Source: Chenopodium formosanum (Eukaryota; Streptophyta; Magnoliopsida; Caryophyllales; Amaranthaceae). From it: a DNA stretch of 64,000 bases. The notes below the pieces were generated by a model. The model was not told the origin of the DNA. It saw nothing but the letters and a program-made list of their open reading frames with translations, and did no database searches. Each line of letters starts with the position of its first letter. The stretch's first letter is position 1. Where the stretch lies: contig CM044874.1 of assembly GCA_024500155.1 (NCBI GenBank), positions 71,967,795 through 72,031,794 on the forward strand. Reading direction: 5' to 3'. A program made the translations under genes and the position numbers. Shown here piece after piece: positions 9,962 through 22,317 of this stretch.

Positions 9962-11071
9962 TTTTGGTTTCTGGGTTGTTTGGATTTTAGGGTTAGGGTT
10001 TCTGGGTACCGCGAATTTGTCATCAGTTTTTAGAATTTGGTGTTGTTAGGATTGTTAATTGAGAATTCTAATGCTATGTATGGTTCAATTTGATGAGAAT
10101 TTGATGGTAGTAAATTGGTAATTGGAATGTTTTGTTATGTGCATATCAAGTGTTTGATGATAGTCTTTCTATGATATTGAACTGAAATTATTGGAAAGAA
10201 TGGTTATATTTGAAAGAATGGTGTTGAATCCATCACTAATTCATATACTTTTGCTACGAGGCTTCCATTTTCTTGCAAACTTAAATATCTGAATCATCGC
10301 TCAACATCTATTAATCTGTTTTCATACTTCGATTATCATTATTTTGGATGGGAAAATTCACTTCTGAATGTGCCTCAAAAAATTCACTTCTGAATTTGTA
10401 AAAGATCTATGGAGCAAATTTTTACTTGATGGTATAAATCCCTCAATTTATTACTACTCCGGTTAATTGAGTTAGTTTTCTGCCTTTGCTTGAATCCGTC
10501 TGGAAACTCTAGCTGACATCTAGCGAGTAATGTACCGATGTCTTCTACAAGCACGGCATTATTTTGCATCCCTGTATCAAATTGGACTATTGAACTACCC
10601 ATAGATGATCATATTTACATTTATCTTAACTACTACACGAGTTGGTCTACCTGTAATAATAACAAGGGCTGCAAGATGTATGCTACTTCCCAAAACTTAT
10701 CTCACTGATGGGCAAATAACCCCCTCAAAGTGTATAGAGCATAACATTTGAACCAGTTAAATGAAGTGAACAAAGTGTGAGCCCAAAATTTTTCTCAATT
10801 TTTAAAATACTCAACTTTATATGTAATTTTCATGCACTAAAAGTCAGAATTCCCCTCAATGGACTCAGCAGGAAGACAAATGCTCCCTTCTCATGTTAGT
10901 ATAAACAAGTAAAACAACTCGATTATCCTACATCACTGAAAATGACTATCTAGTACAATCATACAGCTAACTGAAAGGAGAGAACAAAAGAAGAAATGTC
11001 TCTGCCAGTCTCGCTAAATCAGAGGAAAGCAAACACCTTAAACTCACTTAGTACCTAGGAACATAAGACCT
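9962..11071. other. Convergent 3' region between NRPB4 and HAG2
   Basis: Holds the 3' flanks of two convergent genes. A double telomere-like stretch (TTAGGGTTAGGGTTT) lies at 9988-10002. Short open frames here, such as 10384-10602 on the minus strand, show no recognisable protein. Nothing else seen. Confidence 0.45.
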
Positions 11072-14000
11072 TCATGCTTGAGTAGTTGATACCTTTTGAG
11101 CAACCAATTGGATCTCTTTTACCCTCTCATCAACTATTTGAAGCAGCTGCTGCTCTTGCTGTTTCTTTTGATCCTCATCAAGGACATCAACGTCAACATG
11201 ACCATCTTCACAATCTTGAGGCTTGTACATAACAAATGCATCTTCTCCAAAGTCATTTGGGGTATCGATTACCTGCTTCCCTTTAGTCCCTGTATCCTTA
11301 CCAATCACACTAGCTTTCACTTGATCTGTGATGAAGATCCTGTAGTTCTCCATGTATTTGTCAACTGGATTAAGGGCAATATACAGAAGAATCTCCCAGC
11401 ATTTCAAAAATTGCTTCTTATTGATTTTTAAGCTCTTCCTCACTTCATTAACAGCTGTTAATGGTGGAAAGAGCTGAGAAGACTCTGTTCTCTTTGACAA
11501 ATTGGCTTCTTTAAGATGTGTAGCAGCAGTATCAACTGCAGACTGCACAGCACTGCAAGTGAGCAGGCGTGGTACATCGATGTAGTACCGAATACGTTGT
11601 AAAGAATCCACTGGTTCTTCAACTGTCAAGTCATAGACACTCTCAGACATAGCAGCATTGTTGAGTATCTCCAAGAGGCGACGTCCATACCCTTTCTGTT
11701 GATAAGGAGGCAATACAAGTATCTGGGACAATAATATAACACGTTGAGTCAGTATTGGCAGATTTGAGTTAGTCTAGCCAGTTAATGATGTACAAAATTA
11801 AAGGGAAACCTGACTAAGTCGAAGCCGTAAAGTATCAGGATAATGGTAAAAACGATAAGCAGCTGCAAAACCTAGCAATCTACTCTGGTCTCCCTCTGGG
11901 TCAGCTATCTTCTGAACAATGACATACATCTCCCAACATGAATCCGTAACATCAATAGGATTGCTACCTGTTGCCCATACAAACATAACAGATTATACTC
12001 CAACAAAAGAAAACGAATCAATAAAATTCACAAAGACAGCAAAACAAGACGAAAGATGAAATTACCATCGACAAGTAGAAGAACAAGAGGCACTAATCGG
12101 CTATAAAGAAGCCCAGCAGACATGTCACCCATGACAAAGCGAACAACCTAAGAGAAGGTAAATTATTATATTAATATAACATTGAGAAGGCTGTTAGCCT
12201 GTTAGTGCAGGATAAAGGAAATGCACGTCAACTACAATGAGACATAGGATCTGACTGGAGACAAGTGGGGGAATCCAATAGGTGTTAAAAAAACATGGGA
12301 TTGACAGAGAGCTACACGAAAAAACCAAAAAACTTTAAGAAGATACTAAGATAAATTACCCTAGTTACATTGTAAAAATTAAGTCCTACCTACCAAGGAC
12401 TGGTTTGAAAACTCAGTATACATTACCAACTCCCCTGTGCTTTTACCATTTATTAGTCACATACATTGCCTTTCGAAAAAAAAAAAAAAAAAAAAAAAAA
12501 AGAAAAAAAGTCACATACATTGTGAACAGCATTGAGACTACTCTAGCCCTTATTTATGGTTATATGTTCAAAACATTCTGCTGAGAATCGCTAAATGCAA
12601 AAAGTATACCAAACCAATCCTTTATGCAAACATAGGGAAATTTGATCAAGAACCTGTGTATCAGTAGTATCTGCATGGGAATGACCATTGCCATCAGCGG
12701 TATTTTGAACCAGTACTTCTCCCTTGGTGACAACTGAACTGAGATCATAACAACATGAGATGATAGACCATTATAGGACTGTATTTGCCAATCAAATAAT
12801 AGAAAACAGTCTTGGACATGAAATGAATAGTGCTGCTTAATAGATACCTGATGTAATGCTTTTCTGTTGTGAAAGTTTGAAAAAAGTAATCCTTTTTCTC
12901 AACAATATTTTCAGCAAACATATCCTGTGAAAAAGAAATCAACTTATTAAACCAAATAGTTACAAAGTGCCATTGCTTCTCAATAAATACAGTGAATAAT
13001 ACCTGAAGAGCAGCTTTTAGGTCTGTGATGCCTTTCCCTCTCTATGAGCAAAGAAACAGCAGACCAAGATACATAAGAGAGTATAAAATTTCAAATGTGC
13101 TACAACAAAAGAGTTTCAAAGCCTAGTTTAACTAAAAAGATTTTACAGGACTTACATCAGATGAGCTCTCAAAAGTGATATCTGTATACACATGAAATGA
13201 CACACTGCTAACCCAAATTGTAATCTGCAATAAAAGGTTGTACAAAAATCTATCAGAAAAAATGCAAAACATTGCAAATAATGCTAAACCAAGTGAAGGT
13301 TAAAAGTTCTCACCTTTAAACCTTGGTAGCCATAAATTTTCCCATCATCATCAAAAAAGTGATTCAGATCAAGCGGATCAATCTGATAGCCAGTCCCAGC
13401 TTCTGCCTCGTCTTTGCTGCCAACTAGATTTCACAAAACAAAGGAAACAGCCAGTTCAATCAAAGCATGTCATAGACTCACAATCCTGAATAAGAGTACG
13501 TATTCATAATAAAAAGTCCCAAATTCTAAAAATGTCACCAATCTCACCATTAATAACTAATTGGTGTTTTAAACTTTTTATAGTCCAACATAGTACATCA
13601 AAATATCCAGTTAAATATGATGAAAAGTTCCAAAGCTTTGTTAAATTACAGTAGCCCAGCTTCTCATTAGTTTTTCAAAATCTCATTCTTTCAGTGAGTG
13701 ATAATGAAGATGCAATAAATGTAAGTAATCACAGCTGTGATTTCATCAAAGTTTTCCAAAGAAATTGCAGGCAAAGACGGTTGTTGACAATATTTTTTTA
13801 GTTAGACAATTGAAATACTTGGCAATTTTTACGTCTGAGGATTCCTCATTTGCAGACTTATTTCTGGCCTAACATTCCAGAAGTTTGTTCTCTAATTGCT
13901 TCCATTTCCTAATCAAAACTAAGATACAGCTATAGTAAAAAATATAAAGGGTATATGATTTGCTTTTTGAATAATGACCTATCATGCTCCAAATCTCCAA

Positions 14001-16403
14001 TCTTTAAAAGATAATAGTCAGTACATACATATCCAGTGAATCTGGTTTTAAATTTAGGGTTAAACATGTAATGTAACTAAGGCATTCTTCCAAATAAAAA
14101 ATAAGCTAAAGTGCTTCTGAAATTTATCAATAGATTCTTCTTTATCACAGAAAGAAAGAGATCAAGTTAAACTCTGTACAAAATTTCAGTGAATATCATT
14201 AACAAAAGTCTTCCAATCATTCTTTCTACACTCCTCTTTCACTCTACGACTAAATTACATGTGACCCTTTCTGCAAAACCAGAAAAAGAGGCCTCAAGTT
14301 GACTACTTTACACCTAGTTGTGCTATATGCCTATATGTAAGACAAAAGTATCAAAAGAATCTAATTCACTTAGGAAGACATAGTATGTGAAGCTAACTAA
14401 AGGGCATAAGAGAGATTGGCACGGGCACCTAAATGAAGAAGCATAAGAAAGGTCAACCAATTATACAACAGTTATTAAAGCATACTAGTAAACAGTTGGT
14501 GAAAATATCACTCATTTAAAAAGGACAAATGAGGCACAGAGAGCCTAAGTAGAAGGGGGAAAGGAAGAAGGATGAACTCCTTTTCCAAACACTTTTCATC
14601 AGGGTAAAAGCAGTCTACAGATTGATTCCAATGTACTTTATTTGCAGATAAAAACTTCAATAGATTAAGGGCATATACAAGAGAAGAGGAAAATCACTAT
14701 AAATCAAAAATAGCATCTTCTAAAAGTCATGCCTTCCAAATCTAATTTTTAAATAAGTTAATTAGCATAAATAAAGAGATATGGCACGCTCTTCTTACTA
14801 AAGGAGTTTGGATCTAGTTAGATTTAAGATATGTGGATGTTCCCTACTCAAAAAAAGGAGAAAGACAATTACAATTTACCCATCTAGGTGAAAGGCATAG
14901 GAAACCAGCACCCATGTCTGACATTTTTAAATTTTGTAATCTTGAGAGCAAAAATAGGGAATCTTGAGCAAAGGGCATAATGGAACAAGAAGACACGATC
15001 AATCTGTTCATATCATTAACACTTAGAGTGACAGAATAGTTTGTAAAAATTAGAAAGAAAGATTTGGTCAACCTTTTGACTTCTTTAATAAGTACGCATA
15101 TGAGCCAAAATCCATTCAGGAAGTTTTAAAATACGCATTCTCCAGACAACATTTCAGCCCATACAAATACAAAGAAGAAGAAAAAAAAAACTGAGATAAC
15201 CATACAAATACAATACAAGCTAATTCAAACCTAAAAACACTCAACATTCTTCTAAATACTTAAATAGAGTTGGCATTCTTTTTTTTAGCCTCATGTCATT
15301 TTGGTAGCAACCTACACAATCAAATGTGCTTTTGGTTTCTCGAGGCTGAAATATCCTTTTGAGTTATTTAAATAAGTTCTTATTAGTAGCATGATCACGC
15401 AATTGTCAATACAATTATTTTGGTACAATAGCCATAGGCCATAAAAGTGCTGATTTCACTCCCACTATTGGTAAAAATTGTGTCCTCAGGCTCAATAAGT
15501 GTTTTAACCAAGACTTATCTCTAATATGAAACCAAGTACATATACGGAGATGGAGATTTAAAATACCTAGCCTAAAAGCAAAGTAAATAGTTCAAGTTTC
15601 TCGAGGCTATAACCACGAGGCTATAACCACGAGGCTTAGGTCCACCAACTAGTCCCAAATAATAGGCAATTGTAGAGCACACATCATAGAGTCTCCCTTA
15701 TCATCAACTGTAGATACGAAAGCCCAACAATGAAGATCAGAGTGCATATCCAACCCTCTTTCTCAGTCAAAAGTTCCGACCTAAGGGGTACGCCCACAAA
15801 TTAGACGATAACTTCTCATTTCACTCCAACACTCCTTAAAAGTGACTAACACATCACAATGGCGTAAAGATATCAGGAAGATTACCCGTAACTAACAGAC
15901 ACTGTTCTCTAAAACCCTAAAAAAACCTTCAAAGCCTAAAATTACTCATAAGCAAAAACACAATTCCAAGATTTGAATGAAAAAACCACTTAGGGCCAAA
16001 ATAACACAACTAATTCCTTAAAATTCGTCAAAATAACTCAATTTCAAGCCACTGTAGCAGCCGTATTACAGTTCCACTCAACTCCTCGCACAATTTATTT
16101 CCATAAAATTGACTGAAAAACCCAGTTCATACAAATTAAAAAGGAGCTAAATTTATCAAAAAGGAGACAAATTAAACATACCCATGAAGATTTGAATGCA
16201 CTCATTTGCTTCAACGCCAGTATCTTGAATAAAAAAAAATAGAGAAAAAATTAGTGAAAATTACAAAAAATGGTATCGGAAAAAAGAGGGGAAATTAAGG
16301 AGACAGAAATGCGATTAAGCTTACCGATTGGAGCGATTGCAACTCGGCGTTTCTTCTTGGAATCGGAAGTTGAATCGGTGGATTGTTGGTGTTTTTGCCC
16401 CAT
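11072..16403 (-). CDS. HAG2: HAG2/HAT1, histone acetyltransferase type B catalytic subunit
   Basis: Ten exons on the minus strand: 16403-16325, 16223-16182, 13423-13314, 13224-13156, 13041-13003, 12924-12848, 12738-12654, 12147-12066, 11967-11810 and 11722-11072, giving 463 aa. Phases close throughout. HAT1 acetylates newly made histone H4 (K5 and K12) with an MSI/RbAp46-type partner before chromatin assembly. The acetyl-CoA loop QQKGYG is at about residues 255-260, and VEEP (E282) aligns by eye with the catalytic AEDP of animal HAT1. Other family blocks are YGYQGLKITIWVSSVSFHVY, ENIVEKKDYFFQTF and SRLVPLVLLLVDGSNPIDV. A basic SKKKRR near residues 15-20 may be a nuclear signal. The C-terminus is a Gln/acidic helix. 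Intron 2 is 2.76 kb with no recognised element. Length and motifs suit an intact gene. Confidence 0.94.
13424..16181 (-). other. HAG2 intron 2 (2.76 kb)
   Basis: AT-rich and without a recognised gene or transposon. A short tandem GAGGCTATAACCAC repeat lies at about 15603-15632. The flanking exons join in phase, so no exon is missing here. Confidence 0.5.
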
Positions 16404-16406
16404 TTT

Positions 16407-16415
16407 TTAGGGTTT
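16407..16415 (-). promoter_or_regulatory. Telo-box in HAG2 leader
   Basis: AAACCCTAA on the minus strand, ending 4 bases before the HAG2 ATG. Telo-boxes are frequent in leaders of plant genes active in dividing cells. The function here is inferred. Confidence 0.5.
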
Positions 16416-16434
16416 CTGAGGTTTTTGGGGAATA

Positions 16435-16475
16435 GCGGGAAATATGGAAGTGATAATCTTTAGGTAGGCGGGAAA
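16435..16475 (-). promoter_or_regulatory. Two E2F sites upstream of HAG2
   Basis: GCGGGAAA occurs at 16435-16442 and again at 16468-16475. Read toward HAG2, each is TTTCCCGC, the exact E2F consensus. They lie 32 and 65 bases before the ATG and are about three helical turns apart. This fits S-phase control of an enzyme that acetylates new histone H4. Binding is inferred from the motif only. Confidence 0.6.
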
Positions 16476-18355
16476 TTATAGAGCAGACACTGGGATCAGC
16501 TTACTTATATTGTGTGTGCGTTGCACGTGACTTCAAATACATTTTTTTTTATTTTTCGTTCTAAATTCCAATTTTTTTTTTTTTTTAACAAAAAATCCAA
16601 TAATGGTAGAAAATTTTTAGTTGTTGAATTAAGTGTGTTTTATAAAAGCAACCTACTACTACGTATATTAACTTTGAGAAATAAAATTGATAACTATGTG
16701 TCAATCACTAGCTTTAGTTGATTAAAGCAACGAGGCATTTGCGTGTTTAAATAATAATAATAAAAATATTCAATGTAAATACCTCGTTATGAATGTTTAG
16801 ATCAACATTGTTGAATTTCAAAACTGACCTAAATGGACACACAAAATGAGACATTTGCTTTATTTGTTTCAATTCCAATCTCAATTTAGACTCATAATAA
16901 TTAAAATGACTCATAAAACCTTACCTGAGCAAATCTCATGGCAAAAAAATAGTTGTACGTAAATCAATACATTTTTTTTATACACAAAATGAGACACTTA
17001 CGTTATTTTTTTGTCAATTCTAGCTAAGCTCAATTTGAAAACTTAGGGCTAAAACGACCTCCTAAAACCTTAACAAATTAATTTTCGACACACAAATCGA
17101 GGTAAAAAAAATTATTGGATGACCACTAAGGGCATGTTCTCTTCAACTTAATTTCAATTCAGTTCTTAATTTCCTTCTCTTATTAATAGTTCAGTTCAGC
17201 TCAGTTTAGTTAATCAGAACATGCCTAAGTCACTAACGAAACCCTAACTGAATCCGTTAAGTGATAGCAAAATCTTTTCTTTCTTTTTTTTCCCTTTTTT
17301 TTTTTGTGCCTTGGTGGTAGTAAAATAAAATAAGTTTTAGATAGGTAGCAAAATTAAAGTGATGTTTTTTAATGGTAGTAAATGCCAAATTTTTCATAAA
17401 TGCCATGCATATATAATTGTTATTGAGGGCATATATGGATATCATCAAACTTATTTGCTTAAGGTGTTGGTCTTCAAGACATAAGATTGAATCTCGTTTA
17501 CATTATTTGTCCTTCATGTCTTTAAAGCTAAAATACAATTTTTTAAAATGGATTCATGGCCTAGAAATTGTTTATCATGATTAAATTATGGAAAAATATA
17601 TATGCAACTCTTAGAGCTGTATATAAAAAACTAAAAATGGAAATAATTGCCAATAAATAAAAATTTATTACACTTATTTACTCGCCTGATTTACTAGTGA
17701 ATTGTCTATAAATTCTCAGCTTAATACACAAAAAAAAAAAAAAAAAAAATTAAATGCTTATATGCAACTCTTAAGACTACATAAAATATTACCTTTAAAT
17801 TATTCCATTTTGTAAATTTGGTAGAGTATCAATTCCACTATAAGAATGGTCAAAGAAAATATTATAACGCTTTATCATTAATTACATAATTGTGAAATAA
17901 TGTCACCTTTAATTATGGGGTCAGAATCATGTGATATCTAATTTGATTTGATATTCAAAGAAATAATAAACCTTTTTCCTATATAATTTTTTAATTTTTA
18001 TATAATAACACACTAAATAGTCAACATTTGACCAAATATAAATGGCATAGATATTTATAAAATGGGCAATAATATATTCTAGAATTTCATTTACGTGTCT
18101 ATATCATTCATCAATGTTCAAAAACTAGGTGCAAATTATTATTCATGGTCAAAGATTAATAATCCTCCATGTGAAAAAGGACAAAAGTAGGATGTAACAA
18201 CTACCAAGTCAAGCATATATTAATGGTGTGACTATTACACCTCTTTTACACCCACTTACACCATCACTCCTCTTCTTTCTTCTTCAATCTTATCTCAACC
18301 AAATAAGCTTTCTTCTCAAACAAAAATCAAAACTTTAATCTAAGTTGGATTTATT
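16476..18355. other. Intergenic region HAG2 / cupin (divergent)
   Basis: AT-rich spacer between two divergent genes. It contains the small MITE at 17131-17225 and an A-run at 17731-17749. A CT-rich leader-like stretch precedes the cupin ATG (about 18238-18330). No other gene seen. Confidence 0.45.
17131..17225. mobile_element. Small MITE of the CTGAA family, TAAG-flanked
   Basis: Starts GGCATGTTCTCTTCAACTTA and ends TTAATCAGAACATGCC, inverted to one another. TAAG flanks both sides (17127-17130 and 17226-17229). The interior has runs of CAGTTCAG-type repeats, as in the elements at 20574-20779 and 31152-31598. TAA-type targets suit PIF/Harbinger, but this is not proven. Confidence 0.65.
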
Positions 18356-18923
18356 ATGGCTGCTAATCAGTCCAAATCAGATGATTCCCTAGAAAACTTT
18401 GGAATTATTGTTGAAAAAAATCCCTCAGAATCAAAATTATCTGAGTTAGGCATTAAATCTTGGCCCAAGTAAGTTGATGTCTCTTTAATCCTTTGATCTC
18501 ATCTCTTTTAAATAAGTTTTGTACTTGTATATATTCTCATGACAAAATCACGCGTCATTCTGCATGTAGTTACCAGTCACTACATTTAAACGCACTAAGA
18601 TAGATATTGTTTATTTTATTTATTTACCTAAGTTAGGTTTCAGTCTCGAGAGAAAATTGTCCTAACTTTCGACATATCTAATTATTTTTGTTCATTGTTT
18701 ATACAAGATGGGCATGTTCACCGGGGAAGTATCAGCTGAAATTTGATGCAGAAGAGACATGTTATGTGGTGAAAGGCAAAGTTAGAGTATACAAAAAAGG
18801 GTCAACAACAGAAGATTTGTTGAATTTGGAGCAGGAGATCTTGTTACTATTCCTAAAGGACTTAGTTGCACTTGGGATGTACTTCTTTCTGTCGATAAAT
18901 ATTACAAATTTGATTCTTCTTAA
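18356..18923 (+). pseudogene. Small RmlC-like cupin (DUF861) with frameshift
   Basis: Exon 1 is 18356-18468 (MAANQSKSDDSLENFG to SWPK) and exon 2 starts at 18708 after a GT-AG intron. The joined protein carries the cupin block WACSPGKYQLKFDAEETCY then VVKGKVRVYKKGS, typical of the small plant Cupin_3 family. Near 18815-18821 the frame shifts by one base. The next frame continues the family sequence (EFGAGDLVTIPKGLSCTWDV, ending in YYKFDSS) and stops at 18921-18923. Read without the shift, the tail becomes an unrelated hydrophobic stretch ending at 18927. The intact form would be about 107 aa, the usual size. No intron can remove the shift. It is either a young pseudogene or a single-base sequence error. 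The biochemical role of this family is not well defined. Confidence 0.75.
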
Positions 18924-18927
18924 TTAG

Positions 18928-19703
18928 TCATTTAATTTGTTCTTAGAATTAGTTATATTGTATCCTGTAAAGGTTAGACCAATTGTTATATATATAAGCA
19001 CATAAACGTGCTGATAATGAGAATCCATTGTCAAGTCATACTTGATTTCCTTAAATTGTCTATTAATCTATTATTAATATTAATGTTAAAATGTTTGATT
19101 TTAATGCTTGCTCTCTCAAATTTCAATAATTATACCCCTTTTAGACTATTAACTAGTTATTGGCTCGGGCGATGCCCCTGGTCATTATAAATTTATTACT
19201 TTAATCGAACTATATATATTTTGGCTTGTTTTTCATTGAGAGCTTAAGTGGTGGTTTTATTTATTAATTTATTTAATATGATAGCTTAAGTAGTTTGTTG
19301 CTTGTATGAGTTGGTTTGATTATAAGAATCATTTTTTTACATTAAAATCATAAAAATATTATAAATCAAATCTTTATAAATTTAATGTCAAAATATATAC
19401 TTCTCCATAATGCACAAAAATCTTTTACACTATGATTACAATTTTATGAGTTATGTTAATGCACAAAATAAAAATGGAGTAAATGTTTAATTTCTTACTA
19501 ACTTTATTATTATGTAATTGTTAAGAAGTTACAGTACAAGGGAAATCGTCATGCATAGGAAGAGTTTATCAATTAAACTTAACATTAATACATGAAAGTT
19601 AATGCATAGAGTATTAATGTTATGGTATGATTTGGCGACAACACATCATATGCCAAATGACAAAATTGTTGACACATGGCAAAACATCATGTCTTGCCAT
19701 GAG

Positions 19704-19760
<57 letters not shown>

Positions 19761-19965
19761 ATTGATATTGGTATAATTCTTGATTTATTGTACACGTCAT
19801 TAAAATAAATTAACATATCACGTCATCTAGATATATTATCACGTCTAGCGGTTCTAATTAAGGTAACTGCTAATTTAATTAGCGGGTTAGTAAAAAGTCC
19901 AATGCCAATTTTTGGTTGAATGGTTGGTTTTATCTTGGACAAAATTACTAACTAAAGGCTTATTT
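18928..19965. other. Intergenic AT-rich spacer
   Basis: 3' flank of the cupin gene, then repeat-like DNA. An (AT)n microsatellite runs from about 19709 to 19758. No gene recognised. Confidence 0.4.
19709..19758. repeat. (AT)n microsatellite
   Basis: About 25 uninterrupted AT dinucleotides. Confidence 0.95.
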
Positions 19966-20124
19966 GGCATCGTTTCAGAAAACAAGAAAAAGGTGTTTCC
20001 ACTTTTCTGTTGCCAGTTTTCAAAATTATCATGATTTTAATAAATTTGAATAATTTTTGACTCGTTAGTGACATATTTTATATGGTTTTAAAACACAAAA
20101 AACTAAAAAACAGAAAACCACAGT
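19966..20124. mobile_element. MITE copy B (truncated), inverted relative to copy A
   Basis: Begins GGCTTATTTGGCATCG and ends AAAACCACAGTGATGCC. It is the reverse-strand form of the 7531-7743 element, but it lacks the last bases of the terminal repeat where copy C begins. Confidence 0.55.
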
Positions 20125-20130
20125 GATGCC

Positions 20131-20325
20131 ATTAGGGTTCGTTTAACATCACTGTGGTTTCTTGTTTTTACTCGTAGTTTTTTTTTTTTTTTTTTTTCAC
20201 AAACTCACACTGTATTAAATCATGATAATTTTGAAAATTGATATAAAAAAAGTGGAAAAACTACTTTCTTTTCTTTCTTTTTTTATTTTTATTTTTTTTT
20301 TTATTATTATGTCAAACAAGCCCTC
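20131..20325. mobile_element. MITE copy C, head-to-head with copy B
   Basis: Begins GGTTCGTTTAACATCACTG and ends GTCAAACAAGCC, with the shared inner motif ATCATGATAATTTTGAAAA. It lies directly beside copy B in opposite orientation. Long T-runs interrupt it. Confidence 0.55.
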
Positions 20326-20534
20326 AATTGTCCGTTTTATCTTGGACAAACCACCAAGTGATGAGCTAGCAAACTAGCAATTTGGTCCAAAGTAAAAGTA
20401 TTATTTCAATTAGTGGCTTTAAACTAAACCGGTAAATAGATTTCAATCTTTTTAATACTTCCTCTATTTTTTTAGTTGACATCTTTCTATTATTAACTTT
20501 AAAAATAACCGTGCACATTTTATTTATTTTTTTT

Positions 20535-21683
20535 GGAAAATTTGATTCTAATAATTCAACCTTTCACTGATAAGGGTCTGTTCATATTTACTAAACTGAG
20601 CTGAACTAAACTGAACTGATTGGAGCTGAACTGAACTGAACTAAGCTGAAATGAATATTTTATGAGAGAGGGAAATTAGGAGCAGAATTGAACTGAACTG
20701 AACTAACTGATTGGAATTGAACTGAACTGAACTGATTGAAGCTGAATTGAACTGAAATTAAGTAAATGTGAACAGACCCTTATTCTATTAATCCCACCTT
20801 TTGATTATATATGATTACCTCCCACCTTTACACCCCGTACTATTTCATTAGGCCAAGGTGACAAGTAACCTTTTCTTCGAGGTTTTTTTTTTTTTTTTTT
20901 TTCTTTAACAATTTTTAACAAATATAATGGATTAAAAATAAATAAATAAATAAAAACATCCCCTGCTACAGTGCCACCCCCTTCCTCGACCACCCTCGCC
21001 CTCTGCCGTCCTTCTCCGTCCCTATTCAGTTTCCGACCACTCCTTCTTCTTCCTGCGCCCTTCCCCCTTCTATGGTAGCATCTACTTTCACACCTACACT
21101 CCTATTTTCTTGGTTTTCTTCGAGAGGGGGTGAGGGATTCTTGGTTTGGGATCGGTTTGGGGGTTTCTCTGGCTTATGGGTTGGGATTTTCGGGTTAATT
21201 GGGGTTTTCAGATTGATTGGGATTTTCGAGTTGGGGTTTTTGGGTTAATTGGGGTTTTCGAGTTGGGGTTTATGGGATTATGTGGTTTTTAGGTTGTGGA
21301 TTCAAGAAAATGGAAGGTGGCTGGAGAGGGATAACAAGGGGGAGGGGTGGTCGAAAATCGATCTAAGGGTGGTCGAAAAAAGTTGGGGACGGGGGTGGGG
21401 AAGAGGGAAGAAGGCGGGCAACCATTGATGAAGTGGAAGGAAGGGGAAAACTAAAAAATAAAAATAAAAAAGTTATTAATTAAAAATAATTTGAAAAAAA
21501 ATTAAAATTTAATATTTGGACGAATCATAGCATGACATGTGGCAAGGTAACTTACTATTAGAGGCCGATTTGGCCTAATGAAATAGAATGGGGTGTAAAG
21601 GTGAGAGTAATCATGTATAATCAAAAGGTGGGATTAATAGAATAAGACCGGTGAAAGGTTGGATTATTAGAATAAAATTTTCC
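20535..21683. mobile_element. 1.15-kb foldback element with a MITE nested in its left arm
   Basis: The left arm (GGAAAATTTGATTCTAATAAT, CAACCTTTCAC, ATCCCACCTTTTGATTATA, TATTTCATTAGGCC) is repeated inverted at the right end (21566-21683). The interior is GT- or C-rich with iterated GGGTTAATTGGGGTTTTCG phrases. No transposase frame is seen. The left arm is split by the 20574-20779 MITE. Related direct repeats flank the whole unit (about 20456-20520 and 21684-21772, sharing TTTAGTTGACA and TAAAAATAACCGTGCACAT). Confidence 0.65.
20574..20779. mobile_element. CTGAA-family MITE nested in the foldback element
   Basis: Ends are AGGGTCTGTTCA and TGAACAGACCCT, with TA on both sides. The interior is made of GAACTGAACTGA-type repeats around a GAATATTTTATGAGAGAGGG core, which is also found at 31152-31598. 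It interrupts the left inverted arm of the 20535-21683 element, so it is younger. End positions could be off by one or two bases. Confidence 0.75.
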
Positions 21684-22317
21684 TTTTTCTTTAGTTGACA
21701 CCTTCCTCTAATAATAATCACAAAATGATAATACTAATTAAAATAGCTTTAAAAATAACCGTGCACATATCACACAGGACCTAAACTAGTTAATATATAT
21801 ATTGGACAAAACCATTGTTAAAGCTATATGAATACGAAAATATCTATGTAGTTTTTTTTTTCATATATATTTTCTATTTCCTTTATGTATTAAATTGGAT
21901 AAAAACTTTGGCCTTATATCAACCCTACCCAGGTCTTCTCCATTAAAGGCTATCTCCATTAAGGGTCCTTTAAGCTTGGCCCCGTTCCTATTATCGTCGG
22001 GCTACCCTACCTAATATCCAGGTGTCCGGGTTTTGCGTCATGTGGTCGACTGGGCAAAGTCACATTTGTGGCTAGGGAGATGCCAGTGGAGTTCTTCCCC
22101 CCTATAAAACTTTATTTAGTATATAGTGAACACTCCATTGACAATAACATAATAATAGATGGGTTGTTTGGGCCCAAATGAAGTCCAAGCTTGAGGTCCA
22201 CTGTTTTCGTTCTATGAACAATAGGGTGAATTCGAATTTCCAATAAGGGGCCCAAAAATGTCCAAATTGTACATCAAAGATCAGGAAATGTCCTTAAAGT
22301 TCTAGGCTTTCTAGGAA
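21684..22317. other. Spacer left of the LINE
   Basis: Begins with the right copy of the direct repeat that also precedes 20535. The rest (for example the GC-richer 21930-22110) shows no reading frame I recognise. Confidence 0.35.

Noticed and set aside
9986..10003. Interstitial telomere tract
   Set aside because: Only about two imperfect TTTAGGG units, too short to call a telomeric repeat.
11096..11431. Plus-strand 111-aa frame
   Set aside because: Antisense shadow of the last HAG2 exon.
18688..18927. 79-aa frame with hydrophobic tail as the real cupin product
   Set aside because: The tail arises after a frameshift. The family sequence continues in the neighbouring frame, and the N-terminal part is supplied by exon 1 at 18356-18468.
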